Source: a virus
IMG/VR virus record: IMGVR_UViG_3300037117_000011
Span: 1 to 39,745 of that record
Reading direction: 5' to 3' (one strand)
Length of the DNA stretch: 39,745 bases
Numbering within the stretch: the stretch's first letter is position 1; the number at the start of each line of letters is the position of its first letter. Shown in pieces: positions 1-9,700 of the stretch. Below the pieces are notes generated by a model. It searched no databases. It had not been told where the DNA came from and saw nothing but the letters and a program-made list of their open reading frames with translations. A program made the position numbers and the translations under genes.

Positions 1-307
1 GATCTAATTGTTCGGGGGTTTCCTTTTGTGTATTAGGAGTCACCCCACCTAAAGGTTTGAAGGTTCCCATATCCACGGGCGGCAACCCCTGTTTTTGTGT
101 AGCCGGGGTTGCTACAGATGTAGACATTTGTCCTAGGGGTTTAAAGGTCGAAGCATCAAACGCCGGGAGAGATTTAGACGCATGCTGAACAGGGTAACCT
201 GCGGCAACTGCCGAGGCTTCATTAACCCCTTGACTCGGGGACTGTGGTGCATTCGGCACGTCGGTCGCGCCCGAGGATAAGGGTGTTTCAATCATTGGTT
301 CGGCCAT
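1..307 (-). CDS. Partial phage protein of unknown function with FKPLG repeats (C-terminus outside window)
   Basis: An open frame starts at ATG 307 and runs off the window edge after 102 codons. The start follows a purine-rich GAAAGAGAG site and lies 12 bases after the stop of the 768-residue gene upstream. The visible protein starts MAEPMIETPL and is rich in Pro, Thr, Ser, Gln and Gly, as expected of a disordered or linker segment. The motif FKPLG occurs twice (about residues 56-60 and 84-88), each followed by a Thr/Gln/Pro-rich stretch, so the segment looks like a degenerate repeat. It is last in a run of ejection or internal-virion-like genes and may belong to them, but no family is recognised. 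Confidence 0.75.
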   Translation of the reverse strand, partial: MAEPMIETPLSSGATDVPNAPQSPSQGVNEASAVAAGYPVQHASKSLPAFDASTFKPLGQMSTSVATPATQKQGLPPVDMGTFKPLGGVTPNTQKETPEQLD

Positions 308-319
308 ACGTCTCTCTTT

Positions 320-2626
320 CTACTGGTGTGCTTCGCCTAGGTTCTGCTTACCATCGGTCCAGTATGTCTTACCGTTAGATTGGAAAGTACCCGTCGCACC
401 TTTCGGCTGGCCGGGAACCGTGAATCCATTCTTGTTGAAAACATCTGTTGTAGTAGGACTGATGCCCTTGACGTGCCGTCCCATGTATTGCATGCTACGG
501 TCGTCTATCTCACCAATTCTACCGTTCATCAAACCGATGTAAGACTTGATGACGTTCTTTATCTGCTCGGGCGATTGTGCATTATTCAGGTTTTCTTCGA
601 ACTGCTTCAACTCTGCTTCATGTGGTTGCCCACCAGCCACCACCTTCGCGACTTCACTATTGACCTGTTGTGCGATTGCCCTGAATGTAACAGCGGGAGA
701 TTTACCTACAGCAACGCCCAAAGAGTTTGCAATAGAGTTGATGGTTGGTAAATCCATATTTCCTAACTTGTCCGCTTGCTCCATGAGAAGTTGCAAATGG
801 TTTGATGCAGTGCCCGCAGCCAGTAAGGAGCCGCCCGCCGTACCCTGACGAGTAGATTCCAATTCACGTTGCAGGTTAGCATTCGCCTTGAAATCACCTT
901 CCTGATATTGCGGGTTGATGAATGCCCTAATATAAGATAACCCCTGATCGCGAGACATAGCCCCCGACTTAGGACGTGGATTGTTCGGCAAAGTTGCGAG
1001 GTCTGCATTATTGTGAGCAATCGCGTACAACGCGGTGAAGTTCGACGGGATTGTCACGCCTTTATCTGATAACTCTTTGCTCAGTGCGTCGGACTCCATA
1101 GTCACTGCGTTCGGGTTGGGAACAAAGTTCTTAGGAATCTGAATCCCTTCTTGGGAGGCTTTGAGGGCAGCGGCTGCTTGGAGCAGAGCTTCATTCTCAA
1201 GTTTCTTGTGAATTAAGTCTTGCTGGCCTTCAGGTGTAAGCCGTTTTTCATCCGCTAGTTTCTTGGCCTTATTCTCTGCTTCCTCACTCTTCTGTGAAAG
1301 TACTTTATCCGCCCGGTCTAAAGACCACGCGTTACGATCTACGCCACCGAGTAACTCGCCAAATTTTCCAATTAGAGTAGGATCAACGCCATCCTTATCC
1401 ATCTGGGCCATAGCTTGGTCAGGTTCCATACCTGCATACCGCCCTAGTTGCGGGATCAGTTTGCGGAGATACGGGTCTTTCGCAATCGCGGCTTTCACGT
1501 CAATCGGTTTAGGTTTCTCATCCCCGTTGTGATCCGCAACTTGCTGGGCCCATTGATTTACAAAACCCTGAGCGTTCTTTGTTTGCGAACGTTCCAGATT
1601 ATACTTTCCTAAAACGGCCATCGGAACATTCGTTCCTTGCGCGACATACTGAAGGGCTGGATTCCCTTTCTTCAATTCGTCTGTCAGAGCAACTTGCGCG
1701 TTATGATCGTATACAGTGTACGTGTACTCTTGACGCGGCGTACCGTCCGGGTTCATGACTTGCTTACCTGTCTCATCATAAACATTGGAAACACCATCAC
1801 GCAATACAGAATCACGCGTAACGTGTGCGCTTCCATCTGCCATCATCTTCTGGAGAGCCGTCTCACTAACATGCTCGCCTTTAATTGCGGACATTTCCTT
1901 TCCATCAGGCCCGGTTACCATCGGATTTAATTTCATCGCTTCTATAAGAGGGGCGTCCTGCTGGACACCATCGTTCAATACATCACCCTGAAGTTTAAGG
2001 TTGCCGAGAACTGCAGCGTGCATTTTCAAATTGTGATCGGTAGTCGAAAACTGTCGAGTCTGATTTGCATCAACTTGCCCTTGTGCCGCTGCTTTTCTAG
2101 CTGGTCCACTAAACTGTGATCCCGCATTAGCTCCTGCGGCGGCGGCACCGCTGTTATCTGCGATGCTACGACCGTCACCTAATTCGGTTCGCTTATCAGG
2201 TGCTCCAAAACCCGCGACCATACCCGATAAGGCCCCGGCCAAAATAGAGGCTCCGAGCGTTTTAACATTGCCCGGTTGCATAATTACATTGCCATTCGCA
2301 TCCGTAGCAGGTTGACCGTTCGCGCCCATCTGTGGGCGACCACTACCCTTCGTAAGCATTCCCAATACGTTCTTGAATATGGACTGATGAAGCTCTTGAG
2401 GGTTCTGTGGTTCTTGAGGTTGTGGTGCTGGGGTTGGCGCGGGCTGGCCGTTAGCCAAAGCTGCACTCGTCGCAGGTGCGGGAGCGGTAGGCTTGTCAGG
2501 CACAGGTGCCGAAGTCACGCCTAGGGACGCGGTGCTGGTCTCGGGAATCGGATTAGGAATCTGATTGTCCGACACATTACTCGGCGTAGTCGTAGGTGCG
2601 TTATCTTCTAATTGAGGAACGGCCAT
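320..2626 (-). CDS. Large internal-virion / DNA-ejection-like protein
   Basis: The protein has 768 residues and starts at ATG 2626 after TTAAGGAGACCAG, a strong ribosome site. Residues 1-80 are Pro/Ala/Thr-rich and probably disordered. Residues about 110-145 hold a Gly/Ala-rich hydrophobic stretch (LGASILAGALSGMVAGFG) that could be membrane-active. The middle (about 440-500) is charged and helical, and the last 200 residues are soluble-looking, with STRQGTAGGSL and GRHVKGISPTTT. No enzyme motif is visible. Size, position after the nozzle-like and fibre-like genes, and the amphipathic stretch fit a podovirus ejection protein (the role of T7 gp14-gp16). This is inference from context; a structural protein of another kind is possible. 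Confidence 0.8.
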   Translation of the reverse strand: MAVPQLEDNAPTTTPSNVSDNQIPNPIPETSTASLGVTSAPVPDKPTAPAPATSAALANGQPAPTPAPQPQEPQNPQELHQSIFKNVLGMLTKGSGRPQMGANGQPATDANGNVIMQPGNVKTLGASILAGALSGMVAGFGAPDKRTELGDGRSIADNSGAAAAGANAGSQFSGPARKAAAQGQVDANQTRQFSTTDHNLKMHAAVLGNLKLQGDVLNDGVQQDAPLIEAMKLNPMVTGPDGKEMSAIKGEHVSETALQKMMADGSAHVTRDSVLRDGVSNVYDETGKQVMNPDGTPRQEYTYTVYDHNAQVALTDELKKGNPALQYVAQGTNVPMAVLGKYNLERSQTKNAQGFVNQWAQQVADHNGDEKPKPIDVKAAIAKDPYLRKLIPQLGRYAGMEPDQAMAQMDKDGVDPTLIGKFGELLGGVDRNAWSLDRADKVLSQKSEEAENKAKKLADEKRLTPEGQQDLIHKKLENEALLQAAAALKASQEGIQIPKNFVPNPNAVTMESDALSKELSDKGVTIPSNFTALYAIAHNNADLATLPNNPRPKSGAMSRDQGLSYIRAFINPQYQEGDFKANANLQRELESTRQGTAGGSLLAAGTASNHLQLLMEQADKLGNMDLPTINSIANSLGVAVGKSPAVTFRAIAQQVNSEVAKVVAGGQPHEAELKQFEENLNNAQSPEQIKNVIKSYIGLMNGRIGEIDDRSMQYMGRHVKGISPTTTDVFNKNGFTVPGQPKGATGTFQSNGKTYWTDGKQNLGEAHQ

Positions 2627-2635
2627 CTGGTCTCC

Positions 2636-3418
2636 TTAAAATCCTGTTGTATCTGTACCGGGCGACATCGGGTTTCCACCACCTGCACTGGGCATGTCAC
2701 CATTACCACCATTCATCCCACCCATCACTTTGCCAGCGAGACCTTTACCTATGCCGCCAGTAAATGCAGAAATACCACCCATGACTGCACCTTCAACAGG
2801 TTTAACCCACCAGTTAGATGCGGCATCTGCTGCCTGAGCATTCGCCATGTTTGCCGACACACCCTTCTGGGCAGCATCATTCATACCGGGCATGTTCCCG
2901 AATACACTAGGAGCCTTACTAAGTGCCGCGCCCGCTTCGTTGAAATTAATATTTCCTTGTGCGTAATTCTTCTGCTGAATCTCATTGAGTGCGTTTGCTG
3001 TGTTAGCTGCGCCCGCTTCAGCAACTTGAGCGCGTTCTCCTGCGCCGATGCCGGACGCGTTCGGTACGTTTCCCCCACCCGCTCCTGCTTGTTTGCCAGC
3101 GACTGATGCCATGGCGAATCGTGTTTGGTTGGCCCCGTTTGTAATTGCTGAGGCGTTCATAGCACTCTGTTGCTGGGCACTAAATCCTTGCTGGCTGGGC
3201 CCGGCGGCGAGTAACTGGCTATATGCGTTCTTCATTGTATTGAACACGCCATTGTCCGCCCCAAAAACTGAACTCGCTTGGCTCAACATAGAATTTGTGA
3301 AATTTGTTTGCTGGGCGGCAGCGGCGTGTTCAGCTCCATGGGTACCACAACCCCCCGAAACAGGGTGTTTCGTTACAAAGTCGAGAAACTGTTGGTCAGT
3401 CATATTAGACGTTTTCAT
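2636..3418 (-). CDS. Ala/Gly-rich ejection-like virion protein
   Basis: ATG 3418 is preferred over an upstream in-frame codon because AAGGATCAACCAG precedes it; the protein then has 260 residues and starts MKTSNMTDQQ. It is rich in Ala, Gly, Asn and Gln. A Gly-rich hydrophobic segment (EGAVMGGISAFTGGIGKGLA, around residues 205-225) could insert in membranes, and the C-terminus is a Gly/Asn/Met/Pro tail. There are no Cys-based motifs except in the N-terminal GGCGTHG. It lies just before the 768-residue ejection-like gene and its start overlaps the end of an HNH gene by 14 bases. T7 gp14-type proteins are similarly small, Ala-rich and precede the larger ejection proteins, which is the basis for the guess. 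Confidence 0.75.
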   Translation of the reverse strand: MKTSNMTDQQFLDFVTKHPVSGGCGTHGAEHAAAAQQTNFTNSMLSQASSVFGADNGVFNTMKNAYSQLLAAGPSQQGFSAQQQSAMNASAITNGANQTRFAMASVAGKQAGAGGGNVPNASGIGAGERAQVAEAGAANTANALNEIQQKNYAQGNINFNEAGAALSKAPSVFGNMPGMNDAAQKGVSANMANAQAADAASNWWVKPVEGAVMGGISAFTGGIGKGLAGKVMGGMNGGNGDMPSAGGGNPMSPGTDTTGF

Positions 3419-3800
3419 CTGGTTGATCCTTATATTTCCGCAGATATGCCGCAGCAACATCTACTAATTCGGGGCTGTCTTGTAACAATCCCAATGCAGA
3501 GTTACATTGAGAACACAGGAGGCCACGAGGTTTCCCAGTGATATGATCGTGGTCATGATTAGGATTAGGCATATGCCGTTTGCAGATGGCACAAAGCCCA
3601 TTCTGGGCCTTACTAATCGCATCATGCAACGCGGGGGTCCATCCATGTTGACGACGGGCACGCATACAGATTTTGCATAGGTTATACCCTTTGGCGTTTA
3701 CGTAAGTGTTTTCAGAAGTATAATCGTGTCCTTGTGGACATCTTGTTCGATTTAATTTCCTGTTATGAAGTGCGGTACGCTTATAGATTCCTCTAGGCAT
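3405..3800 (-). CDS. HNH homing-type endonuclease, endonuclease VII-like (copy 1)
   Basis: The protein has 131 residues. An N-terminal zinc finger is formed by CPQGHDYTSENTYV and CKICMRARR. The C-terminal half holds the endonuclease VII/HNH core: CAICKR, then DHDHITGKPRGLLC and CNSALG, with paired Cys for zinc and the DHxH metal-binding nuclease motif. Such free-standing phage genes typically nick or cut DNA at gene junctions and spread by homing. The gene overlaps the GNAT-like gene upstream by 8 bases and the next gene by 14, so it sits exactly in a junction. No good ribosome site precedes ATG 3800; translation probably couples to the upstream gene. Confidence 0.88.
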   Translation of the reverse strand: MPRGIYKRTALHNRKLNRTRCPQGHDYTSENTYVNAKGYNLCKICMRARRQHGWTPALHDAISKAQNGLCAICKRHMPNPNHDHDHITGKPRGLLCSQCNSALGLLQDSPELVDVAAAYLRKYKDQPDENV

Positions 3801-4167
3801 TTAACACCATGGTATTTCCTGCGGGTTTGAACCCCATAATTTCACAAAAACGTTTGAGAGTCGGACTCTCCGTCTCAAAGATTATATCTGTGAATCCTGC
3901 GGCTCTTGCTCTCCGTACAACCTCAGAAACCGCTTGAACAACGGATGCCGCATTCCTGTTTCGGGCGTCATTATCGCACCATACACAAACCATTCGAATA
4001 GTCTTTGTGCAGCGTAATACTCCTATCGGACCTTTCTCATCCTCATAAACTTCTGAGAAAGAATTGTCCATTGTGAAATTTTTTGTTTCTAAATGCTCGT
4101 ATTTGTCCTGATCCAACGCACGCTGTAGCATGGGGAGATCAGCGACTCCTAACGGTCGGCTGGTCAT
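3793..4167 (-). CDS. GNAT-like acyltransferase-fold protein
   Basis: The protein has 124 residues and begins MTSRPLGVADLPML, a pattern common at the first strand and helix of the GNAT fold. A central beta segment (GPIGVLRCTKTIRMVCVW) and the ending GFTDIIFETESPTLKRFCEIMGFKP match the usual GNAT close, where a strand is followed by a helix and a 'GF' strand. A clear acetyl-CoA pyrophosphate loop (Q/RxxGxG/A) is not seen, so it may be a structural relic of the fold. ATG 4167 follows an AGGAG-containing site. It lies between virion genes, so it could be a minor virion protein rather than a metabolic enzyme. Confidence 0.65.
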   Translation of the reverse strand: MTSRPLGVADLPMLQRALDQDKYEHLETKNFTMDNSFSEVYEDEKGPIGVLRCTKTIRMVCVWCDNDARNRNAASVVQAVSEVVRRARAAGFTDIIFETESPTLKRFCEIMGFKPAGNTMVLNA

Positions 4168-4175
4168 ATTCCCTC

Positions 4176-5231
4176 CTAGTGTACAACTGCTACAAGATCA
4201 GGGTTTCCACCTGTGCGATAAAGTTCGCCCGCGAATAACCCACCTGAAATTGCGGCGGCATTGTTTGCGAAGATCAAAAGATTTAGACTAGTAATTGCAG
4301 GGAGTCCTGCGTTCACCCAATGAGTCCCGTTGTATACGAGTACATCGCCCGGAATCAAACTAACTATACTTACAGGTATGCCTTCAATCTCGTTCGCATT
4401 TATAATCCCCGTTCCGCTATAAGTCAAAGTCGAACCTGATCCTATTACGAGACTCGTAGAGCCCGTTGGAGAAGTGATGGTGGTTGCACTAGAGATCGTT
4501 ACTGCGCCATTGTTCGCAAGTGCTCTACCATTGAACGTTCCGCCATTCAAAGTGATAGAAGCCGTCGCTAAAATATTTCCTATAAAAGTGTTCGCTCCGG
4601 CGAATGTCGCGGAACTGCCGACGAGGAACACGACGTTATCCACAGTCGCCCCGCCAGTCAAGGTGACGATTGAACCCGCTGCGACCGTCAGAGTCGAGGC
4701 TGTCTTAATGACATACGTACCCGCACCGTTAAGGGTGAGGGTCCCACCATTCAGAGTCGCTGCTCCGCTGGCAAAACTATAATTTCCGGGTGTAAGCGTC
4801 TGTGTGTCCAAAGCCGAGGGAATCGTAGTGGTCGAAAGGCTTGCGTAATACGCAATTGCAGCAGCTAACGCTACTTGTGCTGCGCCCGCGTCTGCATTAT
4901 CTATCTGGGATGGGGACACGAATGTTCCGGGCGGAAAGCCTGTCTCTGTGCCAGTAGGAGACGACCCAATATTCCCACCCGAGATCACAGTGCTTCCGGT
5001 GTTGGTAATACCCGAATACGCTAGAATCGCATAAGGGGATGCCGCTCCCAGACGGGCTGCGACGGGTGAAGAAGAACCTACGTTAGTACCTGATGTTATA
5101 TTGCTAAAGCTAACGCTGGTCCCGCCTACTGCCAAATACGCGGATATGTTTCCGCTGCCATCGGTCTGCCAACTAACGTTTACACCACCGGAAGGCGCTA
5201 CGGGAATCGTGTCGTTGAAATTTGTACTCAA
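4176..5231 (-). CDS. Virion fibre-like protein with internal DUF3494 ice-binding-like beta-solenoid (copy 1)
   Basis: The protein has 351 residues. Residues 1-60 look like a phage fibre start (VSWQTDGSGNISAYLAVGG). Residues about 61-256 are a DUF3494 (ice-binding protein) domain: LGAASPYAILAYSGITNTGS, GGNIGSSPTG, DNADAGAAQVALAAAIAYY, LTPGNYSF, and the hallmark GNILATASITLNGGTFNGRA. Residues about 257-351 return to phage-type sequence (GDVLVYNGTHWVNAG) with a conserved-looking end, LYRTGGNPDLVAVVH. Known DUF3494 proteins are bacterial or algal beta-solenoids that bind ice or act in surface adhesion; here there is no signal peptide, which fits a virion part. Ice binding itself is not shown by the sequence. 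Confidence 0.85.
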   Translation of the reverse strand: MSTNFNDTIPVAPSGGVNVSWQTDGSGNISAYLAVGGTSVSFSNITSGTNVGSSSPVAARLGAASPYAILAYSGITNTGSTVISGGNIGSSPTGTETGFPPGTFVSPSQIDNADAGAAQVALAAAIAYYASLSTTTIPSALDTQTLTPGNYSFASGAATLNGGTLTLNGAGTYVIKTASTLTVAAGSIVTLTGGATVDNVVFLVGSSATFAGANTFIGNILATASITLNGGTFNGRALANNGAVTISSATTITSPTGSTSLVIGSGSTLTYSGTGIINANEIEGIPVSIVSLIPGDVLVYNGTHWVNAGLPAITSLNLLIFANNAAAISGGLFAGELYRTGGNPDLVAVVH

Positions 5232-5241
5232 GGTATTTCTC

Positions 5242-5574
5242 CTAATCTCCTACCAAAGTACCGTTTACTCTTACCCCTAGGAATGAATCCGTTGAGTAAT
5301 TTATTACTAAAGCTGTGTCACAGAGAATCAAATAATCATCGCTCACACCTACACCGTTTATTTCAATTGTGTTGTTCTCGTTACCACCACCCGGCAACCA
5401 TTCTATGTCGCCATTTGCCGCGACGTATGTCGGCACCGCTCCGTCTGTAAGTGGGTTGGGTGCGATAGGTATATTCTGTATCCCGATTACTTCCACAATT
5501 ACGTCGCCTGATTCAGCCGAGATGTCGCCTCGAAGCGGAAACAGGCTGGAAGGATAAGTTTCTTGGTTTGGCAT
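5242..5574 (-). CDS. Small fibre-associated phage protein of unknown function
   Basis: The protein has 110 residues. The start codon shares its A with the stop of the upstream gene (TAATG), so the two are translationally coupled. The sequence is acidic and beta-rich, with GDISAESGDVIVEVIG, an Ala-Asn-Gly-rich centre (TYVAANGDIEWLPGGGN) and the ending GVRVNGTLVGD. This composition resembles small tail-fibre or collar proteins of phages that carry repeated 'GDI..SGDV' strands. No family is recognised. Its place between a structural protein and an ice-binding-like fibre protein supports a virion role. Confidence 0.65.
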   Translation of the reverse strand: MPNQETYPSSLFPLRGDISAESGDVIVEVIGIQNIPIAPNPLTDGAVPTYVAANGDIEWLPGGGNENNTIEINGVGVSDDYLILCDTALVINYSTDSFLGVRVNGTLVGD

Positions 5575-6275
5575 TAGGTAGTCTCCAAGGGCAGGTATGT
5601 AATAGTCACCGTCACCGGAGCCGCACTCGTCGGCGCTATGTTAAACACTGTAACATATATCGTAGAGGTCTGCGGTATATCCTGATTTGCTCCTACACGA
5701 TTTTGCCAACCCCACAAAAACGGCGAAGCGTCAAGGGTCACGCATGTAAGTATGTTCTGCGTAATCTCTGGTGGAACCGGATTCCCTGTAGGTCGTGGTG
5801 CATCGAACATCTGGGCTTGCTGCGTTCCATATATGCGTACTTCGCAAGGCCCATTCGCGGTAATCGAAAGCAACTGGAATGACTTTGAAAGTTGTAGCGA
5901 TGTTAGGTAATTGCTGCCAGATGGCAGTAAATTAGTAGTAAACACCGCCGTCTTAGATGCTAGCGTTATCGTGGCGGAAGAAGAAGATGAACTGGAAGAT
6001 GATTTCGCATTTAGAGTTGCATCTATAAGTGCAGTTGTGGCTGAGGCGCTAATACCTGCTTTTTGTTGAGGACTAGGCCAGATTCTAATTTTGGGGCTGT
6101 TACTCTCGAACAATCGAACCGAATCAGGGTCCGCGTTGAATGGTGGCAAAATGAAACGCATGTTGTTCGTTGGTGGAGTAAGAACTGGCTGCACGGATAC
6201 GATCATCGGTGCGGCAGGTAACGGAGCATAGTTAGGGAGTTTCGCATTAGCAATCGCGTCTTTAAGTGATGGCAT
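5574..6275 (-). CDS. Virion-type protein of unknown function with poly-serine hinge
   Basis: I start it at ATG 6275 (MPSLKDAIAN), which overlaps the stop of the HNH gene as TAATG, the same coupling seen at its own end; an in-frame ATG at 6287 is the alternative. The protein has 233 residues. Residues about 25-75 are Pro-rich (PLPAAPMIVSVQPVLTPP). A run of nine Ser near residues 90-99 looks like a flexible hinge. The second half is beta-rich, with SKSFQLLSITANGPCEVRIYG and a C-terminal VTVTITYLP strand, as in small jelly-roll or fibre domains. Function unknown; context suggests a tail or head fibre part. Confidence 0.72.
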   Translation of the reverse strand: MPSLKDAIANAKLPNYAPLPAAPMIVSVQPVLTPPTNNMRFILPPFNADPDSVRLFESNSPKIRIWPSPQQKAGISASATTALIDATLNAKSSSSSSSSSATITLASKTAVFTTNLLPSGSNYLTSLQLSKSFQLLSITANGPCEVRIYGTQQAQMFDAPRPTGNPVPPEITQNILTCVTLDASPFLWGWQNRVGANQDIPQTSTIYVTVFNIAPTSAAPVTVTITYLPLETT

Positions 6276-6700
6276 TAAGAACCCCATTTTTCGAGATATG
6301 CCACAAGGCTTTTCGCAATGAGGGCATCTTCTTGTATCATCCCGACGGCGACATTGCAGTTGTTACAAAGCAAATCCCGCACTTCGTTCGTCTCGTGATT
6401 GTGGTCAACGCGAGGAGCCTTCATAAGCCGCTTGCATATCGCACATTGATGATTTTGCTTTTCGACTTTGGCGAGAAATTCTTCGTTTGTGATTCCGTAA
6501 TACCTCTCTCGGTCGTAACCCGGATGCTTGTCGTACCATGCCTTTCGGTAGGAGCGCATCTTCACCGGATTCTCCTTATGGGAGTCATGAGCATACTTAC
6601 TGCGACACGTCTTGCACCCTCTGAAACCCTTGGGGGACAAGTACAAATTGTCCCCCGAAAGAGGATGGCCGTGCTTACATTGTGCTTGGCATGGTCTCAT
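6275..6700 (-). CDS. HNH homing-type endonuclease, endonuclease VII-like (copy 2)
   Basis: The protein has 141 residues. The N-terminal zinc finger is CKHGHPLSGDNLYL...CKTCRSK. The core is CAICKRLMKAPRVDHNHETN, followed by LLCNNCNVAVG, giving the two Cys pairs and the DHxH motif of the endonuclease VII/HNH family. ATG 6700 follows AAAGGATTT. The stop overlaps the start of the next virion gene as TAATG. The gene lies directly after the giant 1638-residue structural gene, so it occupies a junction, as the other three HNH genes do. In the last Cys-x-x-Cys region 'RDLLC' replaces the more usual 'RGLLC'; otherwise the motif is intact. Confidence 0.88.
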   Translation of the reverse strand: MRPCQAQCKHGHPLSGDNLYLSPKGFRGCKTCRSKYAHDSHKENPVKMRSYRKAWYDKHPGYDRERYYGITNEEFLAKVEKQNHQCAICKRLMKAPRVDHNHETNEVRDLLCNNCNVAVGMIQEDALIAKSLVAYLEKWGS

Positions 6701-6725
6701 AAATCCTTTAGAATCAATTACTTAC

Positions 6726-9700
6726 CTACTGCTCTTGAGTATATGATCCGAAGATTGTGAACGTTTGCAGTTCATTGATCGCGGCCTCTGCGGGCCACTG
6801 CACCATTATCTGCAGATCAGTTACCGCTGCTGATTCCGTCGGCATGTCCGACAAATAGAATCGCTGCGAGTACCATGTTCGGCTGGGCTTCAACTCGGGA
6901 GGATCGTTCACCCACTTCTTCAATATTTCGAAGCTGCCTTTGTAATACGGCAGACCATCATCTAGAAGCAAGCCAAGGATAGCAGGCGAGCCCGTGAGGA
7001 CAGATTTGAGTGTTATGAACTGAATGTTAGCAACCTGACCGGGTTGCGCCAGTACGTAGGAACCGAAAACTGCATAAGCAGGATACGGTGTCCCTACGAT
7101 TCCAGTTCCCGGCACAGAAGTCAGAGTAGGAAAGGTAATCGTTTCGGTCGTAGACATAGTAACGAACCCTGCGGTTGTCGCTAGTGCACGGCCATTAAGA
7201 TTCCCACCGCCGAGTGTGATGCCCGAATACGCCATGATCGTTCCGACCATGTTAGATTGGATACCATTCCACACAGAAGTAAATGCAGAACCACACACCC
7301 AATAAACGTTACCCGCTTGTGCACCGTTCGCAAGGATTACAGAGGCTCCGCTTTCGAGCGTGATCGTAGAACCTGCGACGAATACAAAGACAGCTTGGGA
7401 ATTCCCCTGAGCATCTAGTGTAATGCTCGTAGGTATATCAAGACTCGACGAACCTTTATAAACACCAGCAGTATAAGTGTGGTTGTTAACACCGTTACCG
7501 GAAGTGCTTAGGTTACCTAGACCGCTTAGAGTAGCTGGCAAACCGCTGTAATAAACAATTGCGGCGGTAAGATCAGTCTGCGCTAATATAGCCGAAGCGT
7601 CTGCATAATGGAACACTCCCGGTGATTCTAAAACACTGGGAGGAAAATTGGTTATCGACGTAGCATTAGATGGATATATACCAATGTTTCCGCCTGCGAC
7701 AGTAGAACCTGCACCTGCGCTGCCTGTTATAGCAGAGCCCGCTAGAATGTCAAAGTTAGCGGCAGTTCCCAAATAAGTTGCTTGGGGTGTTGCAGGAGTT
7801 GACACAACTGTCCCGCCATCGGTGCTAGAAAGAACATCGCGATTCAGAATATAAACTCCTGAACCTCGCGGTCCAACTAACAAGTGATGGACGCCGGGGG
7901 AAGTCTCGACAGATTTAATTGCACCACATCCACCTGTTTCCGCCAGAGTCGCAAAAGGACTCCATATCATACCTGCGGGTTCGGGTGTAGGCGTACTGAT
8001 GAGTCGAAACCAACCATTCGTTCCATCTGCTAGGAACCATCCCATGTCTTGTCCGCTTACATAGTTTGCGACGTAGACGTTAGCTGGGTACCAGTTTTGG
8101 CCGGGTGTGCCATTTCTCATGGACAGTTGATCTGCGATTGGGACACTTTCTACTCCACCACCGACGCCGGGGCTTAGTACTAAGAATTGGCTGTCGGTAG
8201 TAAAGAAACCAATAGTAGGTCCGTTCCAATCCAAAGCGTTGTAACTGCTTAATCCAACACCCGGAATATAGGGGACACTCGGAAGAATGTTTCCGGCCCC
8301 GTCGTCAGGAATCTTGTAGACATCCGAAACCGTAAAGACAAGCATGCCAATTGCGGTAGGCACGAGTCTCTTCACGAGAGAGGGCATCTTATCATAGTTG
8401 TTAGGGGCGAATCCATTAATCCCATTACCAATTGGATCAAGGGGTCCGCTGGTCCAAAACACCGTGTTACCGATGCTGTACCAGAGGCGGTTGAGATGAT
8501 ACGCGAGATTTATCGCACCAGGAAGCGGTGGAGTATTTTCTCCTGCGGCGGGGGCTGGTGCCTGTATATCTAAACCCACATCCGGCGTCATATCTACATA
8601 TCCATAAGTCAAGTACGTTGACAGAGGTATGGTATAAATAGTGTTGCCGTTGCCCGGAATTAACAACTCAGTCGTAAACCCATCAGCAGTGCGGAAGATA
8701 GCCACATAATCCGCCTGTGGATCGATTGCCGATTTAATGAGACCTGCACCGGGAGCGAACGTAATTGTCCCGTTGACTAAGGGTCCGGTCGAGGCACTAA
8801 CTGGTCCGATGTTGGATACAGTGTTGTCTAATGTGTTCACGAGGGCGATAGCGTAAATCGCACCCTGAGCACTAGTCAGCGTGATCTTTCCAGCCTGATT
8901 TGGCTGGATAGGGATAGCACCTTCATTTATCCACACCAAACTTCCGTTGTCTAACGTAAGTGAGTTGAGCCCTCCCGTATTCCACTTAGGAGCGGTAGTT
9001 CCGGAGTATCCGGTACTGATTGGTCCTTCTTCATTTCCGTTTGAATCAATGATGTTTGTGTCGGGTAGAGTATAGTTCTTGCTTGCAAACCACCCGAAGT
9101 TTACAACAGGTCCGATGTTAACCCACGTGTACTGTGAGCCATCATGGTTTATGTCCGCAGTTCCGAATACTATCTCAGACCGCGCTGCATTCCACGTCGC
9201 GCCTACAGTCGTAAAGATGTTCCACGCAGGCGGACCCGCGAGTGTCTTTGTGTTGTCCGGTATAATAGCTATGTTATAACCATTGCAGGTCATAATCATC
9301 TGGCCGGGGGTTCCGCCGCCACCATTTCCTTGTGAGTTAGAATAGTCAATCTCGAATCTTACTGGTCCCGCATTTGCAAAAGACCAAGTTGCCACATCTG
9401 TGAAAGGTGTGTTCGCGGGAGAGTTAGCCGAAGTATTGTTATTGTTTCCGCACAAGTTCACCTGAGTCGCGCCACCCGCATTACCAAACCCTAAAATTGC
9501 CGTCTGGATATGGGCAGTAATCAACGCGGTCTCTGTGAAATTCCCAGTTACCTTAAAATTATTAGCACTCTGATCATCGAATGAGAAGAACGCACCATCA
9601 TCGTGCAATAGGGAGAATGTATACAGTCCCGGTGCGGGGATAAACATCGTACCTGTAATAGCCCACTCGCCTGCATTATTTCCACAAACGTTTATACCTG

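Noticed and set aside
2200-2300. Gly/Ala-rich stretch of the 768-residue protein as a true transmembrane helix
   Set aside because: It is small-residue-rich and may insert in membranes on ejection, but it is not hydrophobic enough to call a stable membrane segment.
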